A stretch of DNA of 64,000 bases from Datisca glomerata (GCA_003255025.1 QANY01002976.1:2234115-2298114); one strand, 5' to 3'; positions 31,772-44,945 are shown, numbered from the stretch's first letter. Notes: generated by a model from the sequence alone, not told the origin. Numbers and translations are program-made.

Positions 31772-32935
31772 ATGATGCTTCAGAGTAAGAAGAAAATTAT
31801 CCTTGTTCTCTTGTTTTCTGTTCTATCTTCATTTGCGGAGAAAAAGAACAATATGAAATTCGATTACTTTAGATTGGATCTCGTATGGCCTAATAGCTTT
31901 TGCAACCAAGGAATAAAACCATACTGTAAAGAACCAATTCCACAACATTTTTTAGTTCATGGCTTGTTGCCGTGCAAGGGTAGTCGGAGGTATTATCCTA
32001 GAAGAACTTCTACTCTTTTCTCCTTTTCCAAAACTGAGGTAAGACACAAAGAAAACGTAGCTCTTTTAATCATATTTATTCCCACCACATACCACAATGG
32101 AATGGAGAAAAATATGTGAAGAATTGTATTTTTATTGATCGGTATATTTGGAATTTGAAAATAATTGTAAAAATGAACTTAAGTATATTAATAATTTTTT
32201 TTATTTTCGTACTTATTCCGTAACATTTTTCCTCTGATTTTTCTCTCCCTCATATCACTAATTAAGATCCAAAACATAGCCTTATGAGTTTGCATATAGG
32301 AATTTTGTACTTTTGTTTATTTTGAATTCGACATCGTCTAACATTTTGTAGGTTACGCAATGGAATTTTTCTCATAACCTATCGACGGTTTGGCCAAACC
32401 TTATGAATGACATGACTGACGTACAAATTTGGGAGTTAGAATGGAATAGAAATGGAATTCGCACTGAATTGAACCCTAAAAAATACTTTTCTTTGGGACT
32501 AGAATTTGCAAATAAGTATGATTATCTTTATCGTACTTTGTTAAAATCAGGTAACATAATTTATGTGAAACTCATAATTAATGATAACCTTTACAATTTG
32601 GTCGGCCAATACTATATACTTATTTCATTTGATATACTAGAAGATTACCTTTCAATTTTTTATTTCTCATTTAATTAGGTGTTATAACTCCTTCTCAACA
32701 ATTATACCAAGGAGAAATTCTACATGATGAAATTGCAAAAGCAGTCGGCTCCAAGGCTATGATTACATGCAATCAATACAAAAATACTATACAGTTTTTT
32801 AGTGTTTGTATCTGTATTAATATCAAAGGCATAGCACTAGACTGCCCGCAACGCTTTCATAAATGTGGACCACGAAAAACACTCTTATTTCCTACAGAAG
32901 AAACTGTTTTTCTCACTCGGTATTGCAGTCCATAA
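31772..32935 (+). CDS. RNase T2 / S-RNase-lineage protein 1, catalytic residues lost
   Basis: Secreted RNase T2-fold protein. Exons 31772-32038, 32352-32550 and 32679-32935, with GT-AG introns in phase 0 and phase 1; about 240 residues if it ends at TAA 32933. A signal peptide (KKIILVLLFSVLSSF) is followed by the family N-terminus FDYFRLDLVWPNSFCNQG. CAS I reads FLVHGLLPC: the His is kept, the usual Trp is Leu. CAS II reads IWELEWNRNGIRTE where active enzymes have WxHEWxKHGTC, so both histidines, the Lys and the Cys are replaced. Cysteines of the C-terminal half are kept (ITCNQY, SVCICI, LDCPQRFHKCG). The intron between CAS I and CAS II sits where S-RNase genes have theirs. Frame and splice sites are intact, so I infer a non-catalytic paralogue and not simple decay. 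An alternative last exon is listed separately. AATAAA at 33285. Confidence 0.82.
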
Positions 32936-33065
32936 TTCTTCATTAGTATATTATTATTGTTTGATATTTAGGTTATTACAAAGGCCTTTGCCATTTATTA
33001 GACACACACCTCCAGTAATGTTTATGCTAATCTCGAAGTCTTATAATCAGTTAATTAACTTGCAG

Positions 33066-33156
33066 TGGACAAGAAGATGCAATAGAGACTTCTTTACTTT
33101 TCCAAACGAACAAATTTCATGCAAATCAGACAGCGATATTGGAGACCTTGGTCTAA
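33066..33156 (+). other. Candidate alternative last exon of RNase gene 1
   Basis: If exon 3 is spliced at CTCACTCG/GTATTG (after 32919) to the acceptor TTGCAG/T at 33065, the frame continues as RGQEDAIETSLLFQTNKF and on to TAA at 33154-33156, giving about 265 residues. The same donor, acceptor and open frame exist in gene 2. Family members normally end soon after the FP motif (here LLFP), so either ending is an extension. Transcript data would decide. Confidence 0.45.
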
Positions 33157-33321
33157 ATTTTACCTACATCGAGCACCTGTAAATATCATGATAAATCACG
33201 TCAAAACATTTCCTACATGCAATGATATAGAGATCATTTTCTTTCTTCTGTTTTATATACACCTTGCTCGTTGTATGTTAATGGAATAAATAGATTTATA
33301 AAATAAATGTTAATTATTTTT

Positions 33322-35330
33322 CACTACAAGAGAACATGTTTTTTGCGGTAGTTTTTGAGTCTGTTGCAGTGGTTTCTCATTGTCACAAGAGCTATTATGA
33401 TGGTTTTGACAACCGTCCTAGGTACGTCGTGACATATTGCTCTCTCAAGACGGTTATATTAACTATACGGCGATTGTGTGGAATCGTCGCAATCTTTGCT
33501 TTACTCGACGGTTATATAACTGTCGCAATCTTTGTTTTGTGAAGCACGATTAGCGGCAATTCTAAATCGCCGCAATACAATTTCTATTGCGGTGGGTGTT
33601 CCCAACCATCGTGAAAAATTTAAACAATTTTAACAATTATACTCACAGCAGTCACAACAGTATTCATCCATACATTTATAAATGATACATACATTCATAT
33701 AAAATATCAAACTCTACACGTACATTCAAAACTATTTATAGTATTAAATTATTATTCATACAAAATTCATAAACTATACTCAAAGTATTCAGAGTATCAC
33801 ATTATATATACATTCAAAATATTTCTTTAAGTACAAGATATAGTTCAAAGTATCAAACTTTACTCCTTTCAAGACTCTTCTAGAAACTTCATGACTACTC
33901 TAGCGATCACGTATCTCTGAACATTGAGACTCCAACTCAGGGACTCATGTAATTGAGCCTCTAGCTCGGTCACTTGCAAGCGTTGAGCCTCAAACTCAGC
34001 TCTTAAATTGAATCATCTTGCATGAATGCAGGTTCCCACAGTAATGCCGCGATTGCATGAACATTGTAGATGGAGTTGGCTTGAGCTCTAATTATGGTCA
34101 TCTATAGGATGTTGAGAACATAATAGTTGTGAGAGTAAGTTTGGTGAAATTAGATCATGAGCGGTAACCGAGAATGCATTCATGGTCTCTCGAGGTCTTT
34201 CCTACAGCACAAACTCAGACTTAGTATTAATAAACATGTAATAAAAATTTAAAAACTTTATATAAATATTTATGACTTATAATTACAGTTGTCTATGCAG
34301 TTTGTACTTCTCATCCTTCCATTTCTTCTCATCCTTCCATTTCACACCAATGGAGGACATAACATACGTTATATGGCTATCATCAAGAATATATGGAGCA
34401 CACGCTAAAGTGACAACCTAAGGAAGGGATTTATAAACTATTGAAGTTATATTTGAGACTTACCTACCAAATGGATCCACCAACTCACAATTAAATAACA
34501 CAAAATAATTTTTTTGGTCAATGTGACATTACCAAGCACATCATTTCTTGCCTTAGTTGTTCGTCGACCTAATTTAGGAAAGAGGAAAGTACTTTGTGTT
34601 GTTTGCTCATCTATAAAGTCATTGTTCCTCATAGCTCAATTAAATTTGGTTTCGACTCCATCTAAATACCTTGAACAAAATGTTGTACACCCATCCATAA
34701 TGTGACCCTCAACAACAAAATCTTCTAGACGAGCTCTATTGCGCACATACGATTTTAGTTTAACCAAATCCCTAACAAGAATACAGACAACTGCATGAGC
34801 AAATTATTACGTAAAATATTAATTGAATAGTACAAATATATTCTTTTAGCTTTCAATTGGGTACATCCATCTACAATAGAATGTCCTGTCATTTTTACCT
34901 CTGAAGTCTAATGAACTACCAAATGGACCATGATGGTGAAGAATGTTGGGGGAAATATTGTCCATTTGACAAACAATGACAACAGTATGATCCTGAAGTT
35001 TATCAATAATGTCTTTTTGAAGATTGGTCAAGCATAGTTCTTTAGAGAACCAAATCAATTCAAATTAAACTGAATACACATTAGGTGAGAGTGTACCTCG
35101 TAGTAGGATCGGTAAAATTGATCCATGATGATGTGAGAATCATAACTTCTACGACCTAAAATTTTGAGATTCTTTAGAATCATTACGATAAGACATGTTT
35201 TGAGGTATATCCATCAGAGACTCCTACTCTTTTTAATATTATGCAAAATGTATTTTTCTCTTCGACTAACATTGTAAAGGAAGCACGGGAAAATGTGGAT
35301 TTCTTTTTTGTTTTGTCGACTTTCAAATGA
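33322..35330 (-). mobile_element. CACTA (En/Spm) transposon remnant
   Basis: A CACTA terminus, CACTACAAGAGAACATG, at 33322 is followed by a subterminal region (33340-33610) rich in short repeats such as TCGCCGCAAT / GTCGCAATCTTTG, typical of CACTA ends. Inside, the minus strand carries degraded transposase segments (33840-35330), so 33322 is the 3' end of the element. The 5' end was not found in 35-39 kb. Its left end lies about 30 bp beyond the polyadenylation signal of RNase gene 1. Confidence 0.75.
33840..35330 (-). pseudogene. CACTA transposase C-terminal (DUF4218-like) remnant
   Basis: Minus strand, several frames: KEIHIFPCFLYNVSRREKYI and YRNDSKNLKILGRRSYDSHI (35330-35130); LINLQ-type LTNLQKDIIDKLQ, FFTIMVHLVVH and CRWMYPIE (35040-34850); RNRARLEDFVVEGHIMDGC with FCSRYLDGVE (34770-34650). 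These are the blocks of the DUF4218 region of TNP2-type CACTA transposases (FFDIMVHL...YRWMYPFER, EGCIAE-like). Further down, RAEFEAQRLQVTELEAQLHE (about 34010-33930) matches the coiled-coil tail often found in plant CACTA products. Stops throughout; the catalytic N-terminal part is missing. Confidence 0.78.
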
Positions 35331-35339
35331 AGACCAAGC

Positions 35340-38300
35340 TTTATATTCATGTGGTATAGGTCTCAATGTGCATGTAAGTTATCTTTTGAATTTCATTGAT
35401 CATTAAGAAACACCTCAATTGTGTTATCACATACATTTTTTAATACATATCACATCAAGGTTATGAGTATAAGATTAACTCGAAGTTAAAAATATTTGCT
35501 TCTTTTTCTAATATAGAACATCAACTTCTTTTATTTTTGTCAACTAGATTTCTTCCGAAAGTAAGTTTATCCTCTACACTTGTCATAAGTTGTAGACCCC
35601 GATAGTGAAATATGAGCTAATCTCTCCTCAATTGTACGATAATTCAAAATGGTGAGTTTTGCATTATTAACTTCATGATAGCCACAAACTTTTTCCTAGC
35701 GTAAAGCTGAAAGGCAATTAAATCTAAATTTTTACCAATTATTAGGTCTTAATATGTTCAACCGATTCCCATGTATTTTGAAAAAAAAACATTAGTTGAA
35801 CTAAAACTTTCCATAATTAAGGTAGCTACCCCGTAAAAAGTACTCTCTTAAAATATTAAAATGATTGGAATTTGGCAACTTCGATTCCTAATAAATTAGG
35901 TTTTCTAAAAGTTGAGTTTTGTTAAGGTTTTCATAGGGTTTATGCTTTTTTTATTCCTAGGAGGATAGAATTTATTGAGGTCGTTAGATGTCTATATCTA
36001 TAAAGTTTGGATTCAACGTTCAATGGCTATGTCACATGTTGAAAATTCTTTACTCTGAAAAAACACCGTGACAATGGAGGTTCTACCCTAATGGACAATC
36101 CCGTAATAATGATGCCATGGGTTAAAAGATAAAAAGAGAATCCGTAAGATAAATAAAAGAGGGATCCAATAGTGGATACCACATGGTATATGTTTAGAAT
36201 ATTTAGTTAGGGACTTTGGCTCGTGTAAAAGATGACATTAAATAACGTGTAACCCGATCGACTCGTGGCGACTTTTGTCTAACCTAGTTAGAGTTGTTAA
36301 AAATTAGTGAAGGCACATTGTTCTTGCATTGGAATTCAATGTCAGAAAGCATAGTTTTGTGTTTTTTGAGTTTACATTGGGTGTTGTTGGAAGAGGAAAT
36401 TTGGCCTAATTACAGTTCACCAAGTCATAGTTGGAGGGTTCGAATTCGACTAATCAAAAGTTTTGACAGTGTCATCTCAAGACCAACATAACTATGCCAC
36501 ATGTCAATAAATAATTAGACAATATATTATTTATGTCGAATGAGAGACTTTTTGTGTGTCTTGATGACACATAATGGAAAATAAGATGGTGACCCGTTAT
36601 TTTCATATCGCCAGTAATATTTGGTATTGTGTCTCGATAAACATTCAAAAACCTCTTTAAATAGGTGGGAGCTAACTCATTTTGAAAATAGTTTTTCCCT
36701 AACGACGAATACACTCTCTCGGAATACACAAAGAAGACCAAGAGTTCAAAGAGAAAAGTTTCAAGCAAGAAGCCTAGATATTTCAAGAAGAATCATCCAA
36801 GTCTTCTCCTATAAATGATGAATATCCAAAGTTCAACGAAAGCTTCAAGAACCCTACAAAGCTTCACAATAAGTTCAACCCACACAGGTTCACTTCAAGT
36901 TCAAGCCACACATACATAGAGATTTAAGAAGAATTCATTCTAATCTTTTACCAACACACATACGTATAAGATTTTGCTTTCAATCTTAGAAAAGCTACTA
37001 TCAACCCTTAAATTGAAGTTTACTTTAAAAGAAGTATTGAAGAAATATTCTTTGTAATTCATAAATAGAGTTTATACTCATCTTACATCAATGCAAAAAT
37101 TATGTTTTGTTCATCGATTTCGTTGTTTAAGTTTCCTATTAATGAAATTTATGCTTCCAAGTGTAATGGGATTTCTAATAATAAAATCTAAGCCGTGGAG
37201 GTAGGCACATTGAAGCTAATGTATTTGTTATTTCTACTACTTTACTTTTAATTTAGATTCGCAGTTATTTTAAATACAATATATTTATTTCAATTTTAAC
37301 ATTTACTTCAATTGAGTGAAACATATATTTTTCGATGCACTAAACATTGTGTGGACCTCCACTCCCAACATAAAACTTTGTAAAATGGTATTCTACTCTG
37401 AAAATTCAAATAAGTCATCTCTAATAGTCGAACTTAACCCTTCATTAAGTCAACAAATGGAATGACCAAAGAGTGCGCCACGTGCTGCTTTCGGGTTTGT
37501 GTAAAAGGCACATATGCGCACTAAACTTTGTGTCTAATTTTTAGTTAGTTCCAAAATCTATAATCTATAGATATTATAAGTGTGGTGAAGATGTGAATCA
37601 TTTTTGAATAATTATATTCATTTATTATTAATTTATTATCCAATAACTAATAAATATATTTTGAGTGGACATTAACTAATTAATTTTCTTGAATCCATTC
37701 ACCTATTTAATAAATTTTAAAAACATAAGTACTTAATAAATAATTTTTGAGTTAATTTTAGTTTTATAACTTTGAATAAATTAGAGCAATTAAGTGATAC
37801 AAAGAACTGAATTATATATCTGTAACCTTGAATAAATTGGAGCAAGTTAATAATTTATTTTAAAATAGAAGAAAAATGAAATATATCTATAAAATTTTAA
37901 AATATTTTTGATTTATAACACAAAAATTGAAACGCAAGTATATGTTGTTAAATACATTTTTAATGTACACAAACACAATAAGGTCGCAAGTAATAATCAT
38001 AGTTAAAACCATAATAGATTCAAATATACATGCAATGCACTTTTGTGTTAATTAGTTAAACCAAATATAGCAAATACTAACTATGTGATTATTTATGCTT
38101 ATGTTTTTAGCTTATGATTAGAGAGTGATCGTATTTATCCGGCGGTCATTCTTCGTTCTTGGTCTCATAAAGTCTTTTCACGGTGACGACCTGCTCGGTG
38201 GTGGACAATGTTCCAGTTTTTTCATTTATTACTGATAATATTTATAACAGGACTTCATTTAGGTTTTTTCGATTCAATTTTTGTTTGTTTTCATTTGTTG

Positions 38301-39439
38301 ATTATATTTATTTTATATCAATCATATATTAGGTTGAGTTAGACAATGAGAGTGCTAAGTAGGAGCCATCTTAATAGGGACGTCTTATGCATTTACTTAT
38401 TCATTTCCCAACAAAAACTTATAAAAAAACTATACATTCTAATTTTAAAATTATAACATATATTTTTAACCAAAATTGATTGATACTCCTATCAAACACA
38501 TTTTCAGATATTTAAGGCCTTGAACGAAGAATGGCATTATACTAAACATCCACGAAAATCATCAGTTGGGTACAACCTGAACCCATTTTCCGACTCCCTA
38601 GAAATTCAAGAAGTCAAACTGCTTATGCAACAAATGTCATTGAGTAATGGACCTTTTTTTCAACTGACTGGTTGCTTAATAACATTGGTTGTTTCCAGAA
38701 GAAACCATGCCAAATTGGCTAATTAACTCATGAAAAGAAAAGCTAATAACATCAAGTTATTAGATATAACTATCATGGTGATCTTTTGCTTGGTTAGGCA
38801 AAAACTTACTTCAGCACGGGTGAGGAAGGAGTCTCTACTTATAAGTTATAACCAATAAGCTAGTTGTGAAATAAAATTAGTGGGACTCAATCACATTAGT
38901 GTGGAATTAACTAGAGAGAAAATAAACTAATTTGAAATGGAAGTAATAATTAAGTTGCTTAATTAATTACAGTTTTGAAGGATAATAATAACAGGTCCTT
39001 TCCAGACTGCCATAAAAGGATCTTACGATAAATGGTTTAGTTGGTTGTAACATCAGGATTTTGTTAAGTCAGTGGCTTTTAAATTTTAACCATGGGACTT
39101 CTAAATTTAGTAGTAAGTCGATGGGGTCTAAGTACGAGCTCTGTGCTCTTTGTTTTCCATACAAGTATGACCCCATTGTTTTCTTTACTATACCGAATTG
39201 TACCATATTTGAGATATTTTCTTGAGGCATGCAAATGTTTTGGTCTCTACACAGTGTAATATTCGTTTGCAATGACTGCATTTGGCATCTTTTTCACTCT
39301 CTATGAATTGGTAGATTTCTTCTAGTCTTCGTGGAAGCACTACATCGAACCACATAATTTCTTGTGTACTGCACATTTTATTATTGTTTCTCTTTAGATT
39401 TTATATATTTCCCAATTTTCTACTTGGTCATAACAGTAT
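35340..39439. other. Unrecognised AT-rich region
   Basis: About 4.1 kb in which I recognise no gene. Short frames (for example 36472-36786 minus, 38520-38726 plus, 39069-39376 minus) show no family motifs. The last has a CSHC pair in DAKCSHCKRILHC that could be a zinc-binding relic. Parts may be interior of the CACTA element or of other decayed repeats. There is no clear tandem repeat. Confidence 0.45.
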
Positions 39440-39753
39440 TATCTAAACCATTATAGTAATGGAGATTGTAATAACGGTTTTAAGGACAAGAACAACAATT
39501 AATCTCATTCAGAAGAACCGACATTAAAACTTGCTATTTCTTATAAGGGGATGTTGGTACTGTAATAATTTTGAAACAAACTATAGTAATAAAACTAAAT
39601 TTTTGTTTTTTCGTGACGGGTACAACCAGTCATAAAAAGTGTAGATGGTGTTATCATAAGATGAGACATAATATTACACGCTGGTAGAGGACGGTTAAGG
39701 AATCATATTAATAATGACTTTTTGCCATTATTAAAACCCTATTTTGTAGAGTG
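39440..39753. mobile_element. Candidate right end of a second CACTA-like element
   Basis: The end ACCCTATTTTGTAGAGTG at 39736-39753 reads, in reverse, CACT-C-TACAAAATAGGG, close to the usual plant CACTA terminus with one extra base. Upstream are short repeated motifs (TAATAACGGTTTTAAGGAC, GACGGTTAAGG). Its terminal sequence differs from that at 33322 and the adjacent bases do not form a 3-bp target duplication with it, so the two ends are probably from different elements. Confidence 0.4.
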
Positions 39754-40050
39754 GAGATTCTCCTTTATAAAAGGGGCATTACTTACCAAAGAGATTGTCC
39801 TAAAGAGGGAAGAAATGTTGCAGGGAGAGAAGAATATTTAGCCAAAAAAATGCAGAGATAAGAATTCAGTATTGCGAGACAATTCTCAGCATGATAATAG
39901 CTGAGAAATTGCTCTCTATTTATATCAAAAGAAAACGAAAATAACCCTAAAAGGAAACCTTAAACTAACAAACTACACGTATAGGCCTTATAACATACTA
40001 AATAGCCTAGGATCATGGGCCTCTTAAATATACAAGTAAGCATTATTAAT

Positions 40051-42246
40051 TATAGATACCGTATTTTGTCTGGTCCAATACTTTAAAAATATAAATTTTA
40101 TTTTTTTGCCCATATACTAGTCTAAGACTATGTGTATGATTTGAAAAATAGTTCAATGTCTAAAAATAAGAGAATTTGTCCAATGACTAAAAATAAAAAA
40201 AGGAACAAAAGACTAAAATTAAAAAAAGTGAAGCCTTAAGTTTGCCTATAAATAGAGGGGAAGTCTTCACTTGAAAGGGAGATTTGGGGAGAGTGAGGAA
40301 GAGAAGAGATTTTAGAGAGAGAAAGAGAGATTTTATAAAATAGTGAAAAAGAGAAAGAGAGATTTTTATAAAATAGTGAAAAAGAGAAAGAATGTGAATT
40401 TTCATTTCTATTCATCTTCCATCTTCTCATTTTCTTTTTATTAAGGTAGTTCAAATCTCTTACATTTTAGCTTACAATATATTTTGTTCATTCTAATTAA
40501 TCATCTCACTTTTTCATACTCATGTATTTGATATTTCTTTATTTCATTTTCCATATATAGGTTTGTTTGCTCATTCTTTACCATTTCTCCTACTTTTAAT
40601 CTTAAGTTTTGTTTTCATATATTGTTTCTCTCAACAAGTTTGATGATGGGATTTTTTTGATCATCAACTCAATCAATGAGAATGAAGATAAAATTTTGAG
40701 GGGTGTAAAATTAATTCAATGTGAATCAACAATTTAATGGGTTGAAAGTGTACATTTAATAAAAAGATCTCCTATGATCATTTCTCATACATAAAAATAC
40801 ATAAAATAGATAATAAAACCTCTATACAAGATTATGCAAATATTTTAAGCTTTGATTTCTTTATGTTCTTACAAATCTTCTCTTCTTTTTTTTTTAATTT
40901 TTTGACCATCATTTTGAGTGACACTTGTTTAAATTAGTTATCATCCATGATCATTCCTAACAATGAAGGAAGAAAGAAAAAATGGTAATTAGTGAACTAC
41001 GTAGTCCAATAAAAAAATGGAATATTTATATTCCAAACAAAAATAATTGTATTTTGAAAGTTTTACGGATTTTCTATAGTGTCACTTGTTTAAACTAGTT
41101 ACCATTCATGATCATTCCTAACAATGAAGGAAGAAAGGAAACATGGTAATTAGTGAACTAAGTAGTCCAAAAATAAAAATTGGTATATTTAAATCTCAAA
41201 CAAAATTATTTATTTATTTTTAGTGATACTTGTTTAAACTAGTCATCATCCATGATCATTCCTAGTAGTGACACTTGGTTAAATTAATTATCATTCATGA
41301 TCATTCTTTTGCTATTTGATTAGCATTGGGTGAAGAAATAAAAAATGGTAATTAATAGATCATGTAGTAAAAAAAGCATGATCTATGAAAAAAAAACAGT
41401 ATTTTTTTATAGATTAATTTATTTTACACATAAAAATTTATTATCAATTTATTTACTAAACGATTATATATATATATATATATANTATTTTTATATTTAT
41501 TTTTAATTATTTCACGTCTTGTTTCATTATTTTCACCATATATATTCTTTTTTTAAAATTTATCATACATATTTATCATCTCTAACATTCATTTACATTA
41601 TTCTTTTTTTATTTATAATTGTTATCTCTTCTTATTTATTTATGTATTATTTTCATATGTCACGGTTGTATGTGATTATTATTTTATTCTTTTACCATCA
41701 AAGTTGACGCGTGCAAATTAAAACCATAACAATTTGATTTAAATTTTATAAATTTCTTTATTTAGTTTTCACTAAAAAATCCGACAACGGATTTTGAGAT
41801 TTTCGGGATACCAAACTTCTCGAACTATTGAGGTGAGGAGTCATTCTTGGGATACCGAGAATAACTCTAATAATGTTTTGATTTAAAAGGATATAAGAAT
41901 ACAAAAAAAATAATTTTTCAATAGAATTTGAACCACCCACTAAAAGTAATTTATTTTGTTCATTTTTATGATACAAAATACACCTAATGGGACATTCAAA
42001 AATGAATCTCTTTAACCTTTGCCTTAAAATAAAAAATTGGATAACATTTGATTAAATTTGGTAACTATTTTATAATGGATGTTGTGGGGTGCTAGTACCT
42101 TCCCCACACACAAACAAATCCCGAATCAACTTTGAAATTGGGTGACCAATCACACCCTAAAATGATTGGTGGCGACTCCAAATTTCTTTTTCCTTCAAAA
42201 TATGATTTTTTTAATCGTCGTTCCGCGTCGTGGGCACGTTGTGACA
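40051..42246 (+). mobile_element. Solo LTR of a Tat/Ogre-type gypsy element (copy 1)
   Basis: A 2196-bp LTR with ends TATAGATACCGTATTTTG (TG mutated to TA) and CGTTGTGACA, flanked by a perfect 5-bp duplication TTAAT (40046-40050 and 42247-42251). There is no internal domain, so it is a product of LTR-LTR recombination. It shares its whole length with 44961-47181 and, reversed, with the LTRs of the element at 49491-57958. Inside is a TATA box (40247), a purine-rich tandem duplication just after it, and four diverged copies of a GTGACACTTGTTTAAACTAG block (40918, 41079, 41223, 41269). An unresolved base lies at 41485. Confidence 0.92.
40247..40255 (+). promoter_or_regulatory. LTR promoter TATA box (copy 1)
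   Basis: TATAAATAG about 200 bp into the LTR, followed by GAGGGG. The same box occurs at the same relative place in copy 2 (45158-45166), so it is the likely promoter of the family. Confidence 0.65.
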
Positions 42247-42299
42247 TTAATAAACATCCCAAACACAATTAACATAAAGTATTTACTGTCTTAACACTC

Positions 42300-44907
42300 C
42301 CCTGCAAGCTTGTGAGTGGTAAAGATCTTTGAACTACTCCGAGCTTGTCTCTGAGATAATGAAACTATGTACTTGACAATGGCTTAGTTAGGCAATCTTC
42401 AATTTGATCATGAGTACCTCACATCCAACTGCTTAGCTAGAGCCTTATCCCTCACAAAGTGCACATCAACCTCTATATGCTTTGTTTGATTTGCAGCAAG
42501 TGCACTTGCACTCATATTGCCACACTATGTAATTGGGGTAGTATGACATTTAAAAAAGATTTCTACATGTAGAGATTCAAGCCATGCAAAAAAACAGGAT
42601 ACTTAAGCCAAGGCTCTATATTCTGACTCAACACTACACCTTGCAACTATGTGTTGTTTTCTTGAGGACAATGACACCAAAGTGTCTCCAAAGTAAACAC
42701 AATAGCCTGTTGTAGATTTCCTATCATCCAGACAACAACCAAGCCTAGTCTGCATCTGAGAGTCCCTGAAAAATTAAGTTGTTACTAGGCTTTATGTGCA
42801 ACCCCATTTCTCTAGTCCCTTTTCGGTACTTAAGAACTCTTTTAATTCCCTCCCAATGTGCAGTTGTCGGGTTCCACAGATACTGACTCAATATGGTAAT
42901 GATAAAATAGATATATGGTCTGGTATTGGTTAGGTATTGTAGGGCTCCCATTTCACTTCTATAGATCCGTTGGATTTTCTAAAGGCTCACCTTCTGTTGC
43001 TGTCATTTTCTTTCCAATCATTGTTGGTGTTGAACAAGGTTTGTTGATTTCTAAGCCATTCTTCTTGAGAAGTTCTTTAACGTATCTGGTTTGTTTAAGA
43101 TACATACCATATCCATCTCTTCTCACTTTAATCCCTAAAAAGTGATGCAAGTTCTCTAAGTCCTTCAAAGAAAAAAAGCTATGCAGCCTTTTTACAAAAT
43201 TCTATAGGGAGAGAGCATTACTTCTTGTATCCAACATGTCATCTACATAGATAAGGACCATAAGGACTTGACCCTTATCTGTGTAGAAGAACAGAGAGAT
43301 GTCATATTTTGAACCCTTAAAACCCAAGTTTGTCAATGTGTTTCTTTGTCTCTCATATCAGGCCCTAGGTGCCTGCTTTAGCCCATACAAAGCCTTATGA
43401 AGCTTGCAAACATAATTTGGCCTTAAGCTGTCCAGAAAACCATATGGCTGCTACATGTAAACTACTCCTTGGAGGCTTCCATTCAAAAAGGCATTATTGA
43501 TGTCCAACTGTCTTATAACCCAGTTCTTTGATACAACCAATGAGACTATAACTCTTACTGTTGAAGCTTTGATTACGGGGTTAAAGGTTAAGTTAACTCC
43601 AGGTGTTTAGGTAAACCCTTTTGTAACTAATCTTGTTTTACATCTCTAAAAAGTCTCATCTTCATTGTACTTGACTTTATACATCCATCAGTGTCCAACT
43701 ATGTTAAAAGAGGGAGAGTAAGGCACTATGGTCCATATTTTGTTCCTATTAAGTGCGTCAATTTCTTCTTGCATTGCATTCTGCCACTTTTCTGGTTTTA
43801 GTCCCTCTTGAACTGATATTGACTATGTAGGATAACTAACTGTCAACATCTGATATTGTGGTGGATAGTTCCTCACCTGCTGAATCCCAACTTTTGACCT
43901 GGTGGCCATGGATGGCCTTGATTTTCAGTTTGAGCTTGTCTTAGTTATGTTTTGGGATGGTTTTCACTATTGAACTCAACTTTCTCTCTTCCTTCATGGT
44001 TAGAAGAACTTGGAGTATCAACAGTGGCAATACCATCTCCGGTTGCATCACTGTTGTCACTGCTTGTTTCCCCTTCACCAAACAGCCTCTCAATAGTTAG
44101 GGAGAATCTTTGTCTATTTGAGTCAGGTGTTTGCAGTCTTAAGGAGGTCATAAGTGTATGTTGTGACTCAAAAGCAGTATCTGGCAGACCTATATCTGTT
44201 TAAGCAAGGATTTTGGTTTATAGGTATCCAATGATTGTAAACGATGACAATTGTAAAATCTGGCTATTTTGTTTTAAGAAAACCACATTTGAAAGGAAAC
44301 TCTTTTTATTGAATATGACATGTCTTGAGATATAGATTATCCCTGTAGAGCTAACACATGTATAATGTTTACGAGCATCATTGTAGCCTAGGAAGACACA
44401 TTTGGAGGTGTGATACTCAAATTTGTGGGTTTAATAGGATTTAAAGCATGAGAAATAGGCACATCCAAAGGTTTTTAAGGAAAGATAGTCTGGATTTTTG
44501 TGAAACAGTTTGTATAAGGGAGAGCTTCCATTTAAGATAGGAGTTGGAAGCCTGTTTATGAGGAATACAAAAGTCAGAAAAGCTTCACACCATAATTTTA
44601 GAGGCATATAGCTTGAGTAATGAAAGTTAAACCAGTCTCAACTATATGCCTGTGTTTTCTCTCAGCTCTGCCATTTTTGTGTAGAAGTATAGGGGCAAGA
44701 GTGCCTAAATTATATCCCATGTTCAGCAAAGCTCAGATATTCTTCCCACATATCAGATTGAAGGCATTTAATTTTCCTTTCTAACTGATTTTCTACTAGA
44801 TTTTTAATAAGGGTGAAGGTCTTGTAGGCATCAAATTTATGTTTTAGAGGGAACAATCAGGTAAGATATTGGGTGTATTAACTGATTGACGAAAGTATTA
44901 ACTGCAA

Positions 44908-44918
<11 letters not shown>
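42300..44918 (-). pseudogene. Copia element G: integrase to RNase H remnant
   Basis: Minus strand. Integrase end 44870-44290 (FLINRLPTPILNGSSPLYKL, KCVFLGYNDARKHYTC, IIYISRHVIF); Ser-rich linker 44250-43700; RT 43690-42960 with VLIYVDDMLDTRS near 43260-43225 and LHHFLGIKVRRDGYGMYLKQ; RNase H 42960-42300 (MGALQYLTNTRPYIYFIITI, HDQIEDCLTKPLSSTQFHYL near 42430-42370). Frames are broken throughout. The 5' half of the element is missing: the integrase stops at an AT microsatellite (44919-44945) next to Tat LTR copy 2. Confidence 0.9.

Positions 44919-44945
<27 letters not shown>
44919..44945. repeat. (TA)n microsatellite
   Basis: Uninterrupted AT dinucleotides between the truncated copia G and the start of Tat LTR copy 2. 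Confidence 0.95.

Larger units (their letters stand above)
39816..42296 (-). mobile_element. 3' LTR of copia G, split by a solo LTR
   Basis: On the minus strand the LTR starts TGTTAAGACAGTAAATAC at 42296, directly after a polypurine tract (GCTTGCAGGGGAG), and ends CTCTCCCTGCAACA at 39816. The solo Tat LTR 40051-42246 is inserted within it. Without that insertion and one TTAAT copy the LTR is about 280 bp. Confidence 0.75.

Noticed and set aside
33066..33182. Frame WTRRCNRDFFTFPNEQIS as the last exon of RNase gene 1
   Set aside because: This frame is closed in the second gene (stops early), whereas the RGQED frame is open in both and fits splice phase.
36472..36818. Overlapping frames of 65-104 codons on both strands
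   Set aside because: No family motif, no splice or promoter context; composition like the surrounding non-coding DNA.
33322..39753. A single CACTA element spanning both candidate ends
   Set aside because: Terminal and subterminal repeats differ between the two ends and the flanking triplets do not match.
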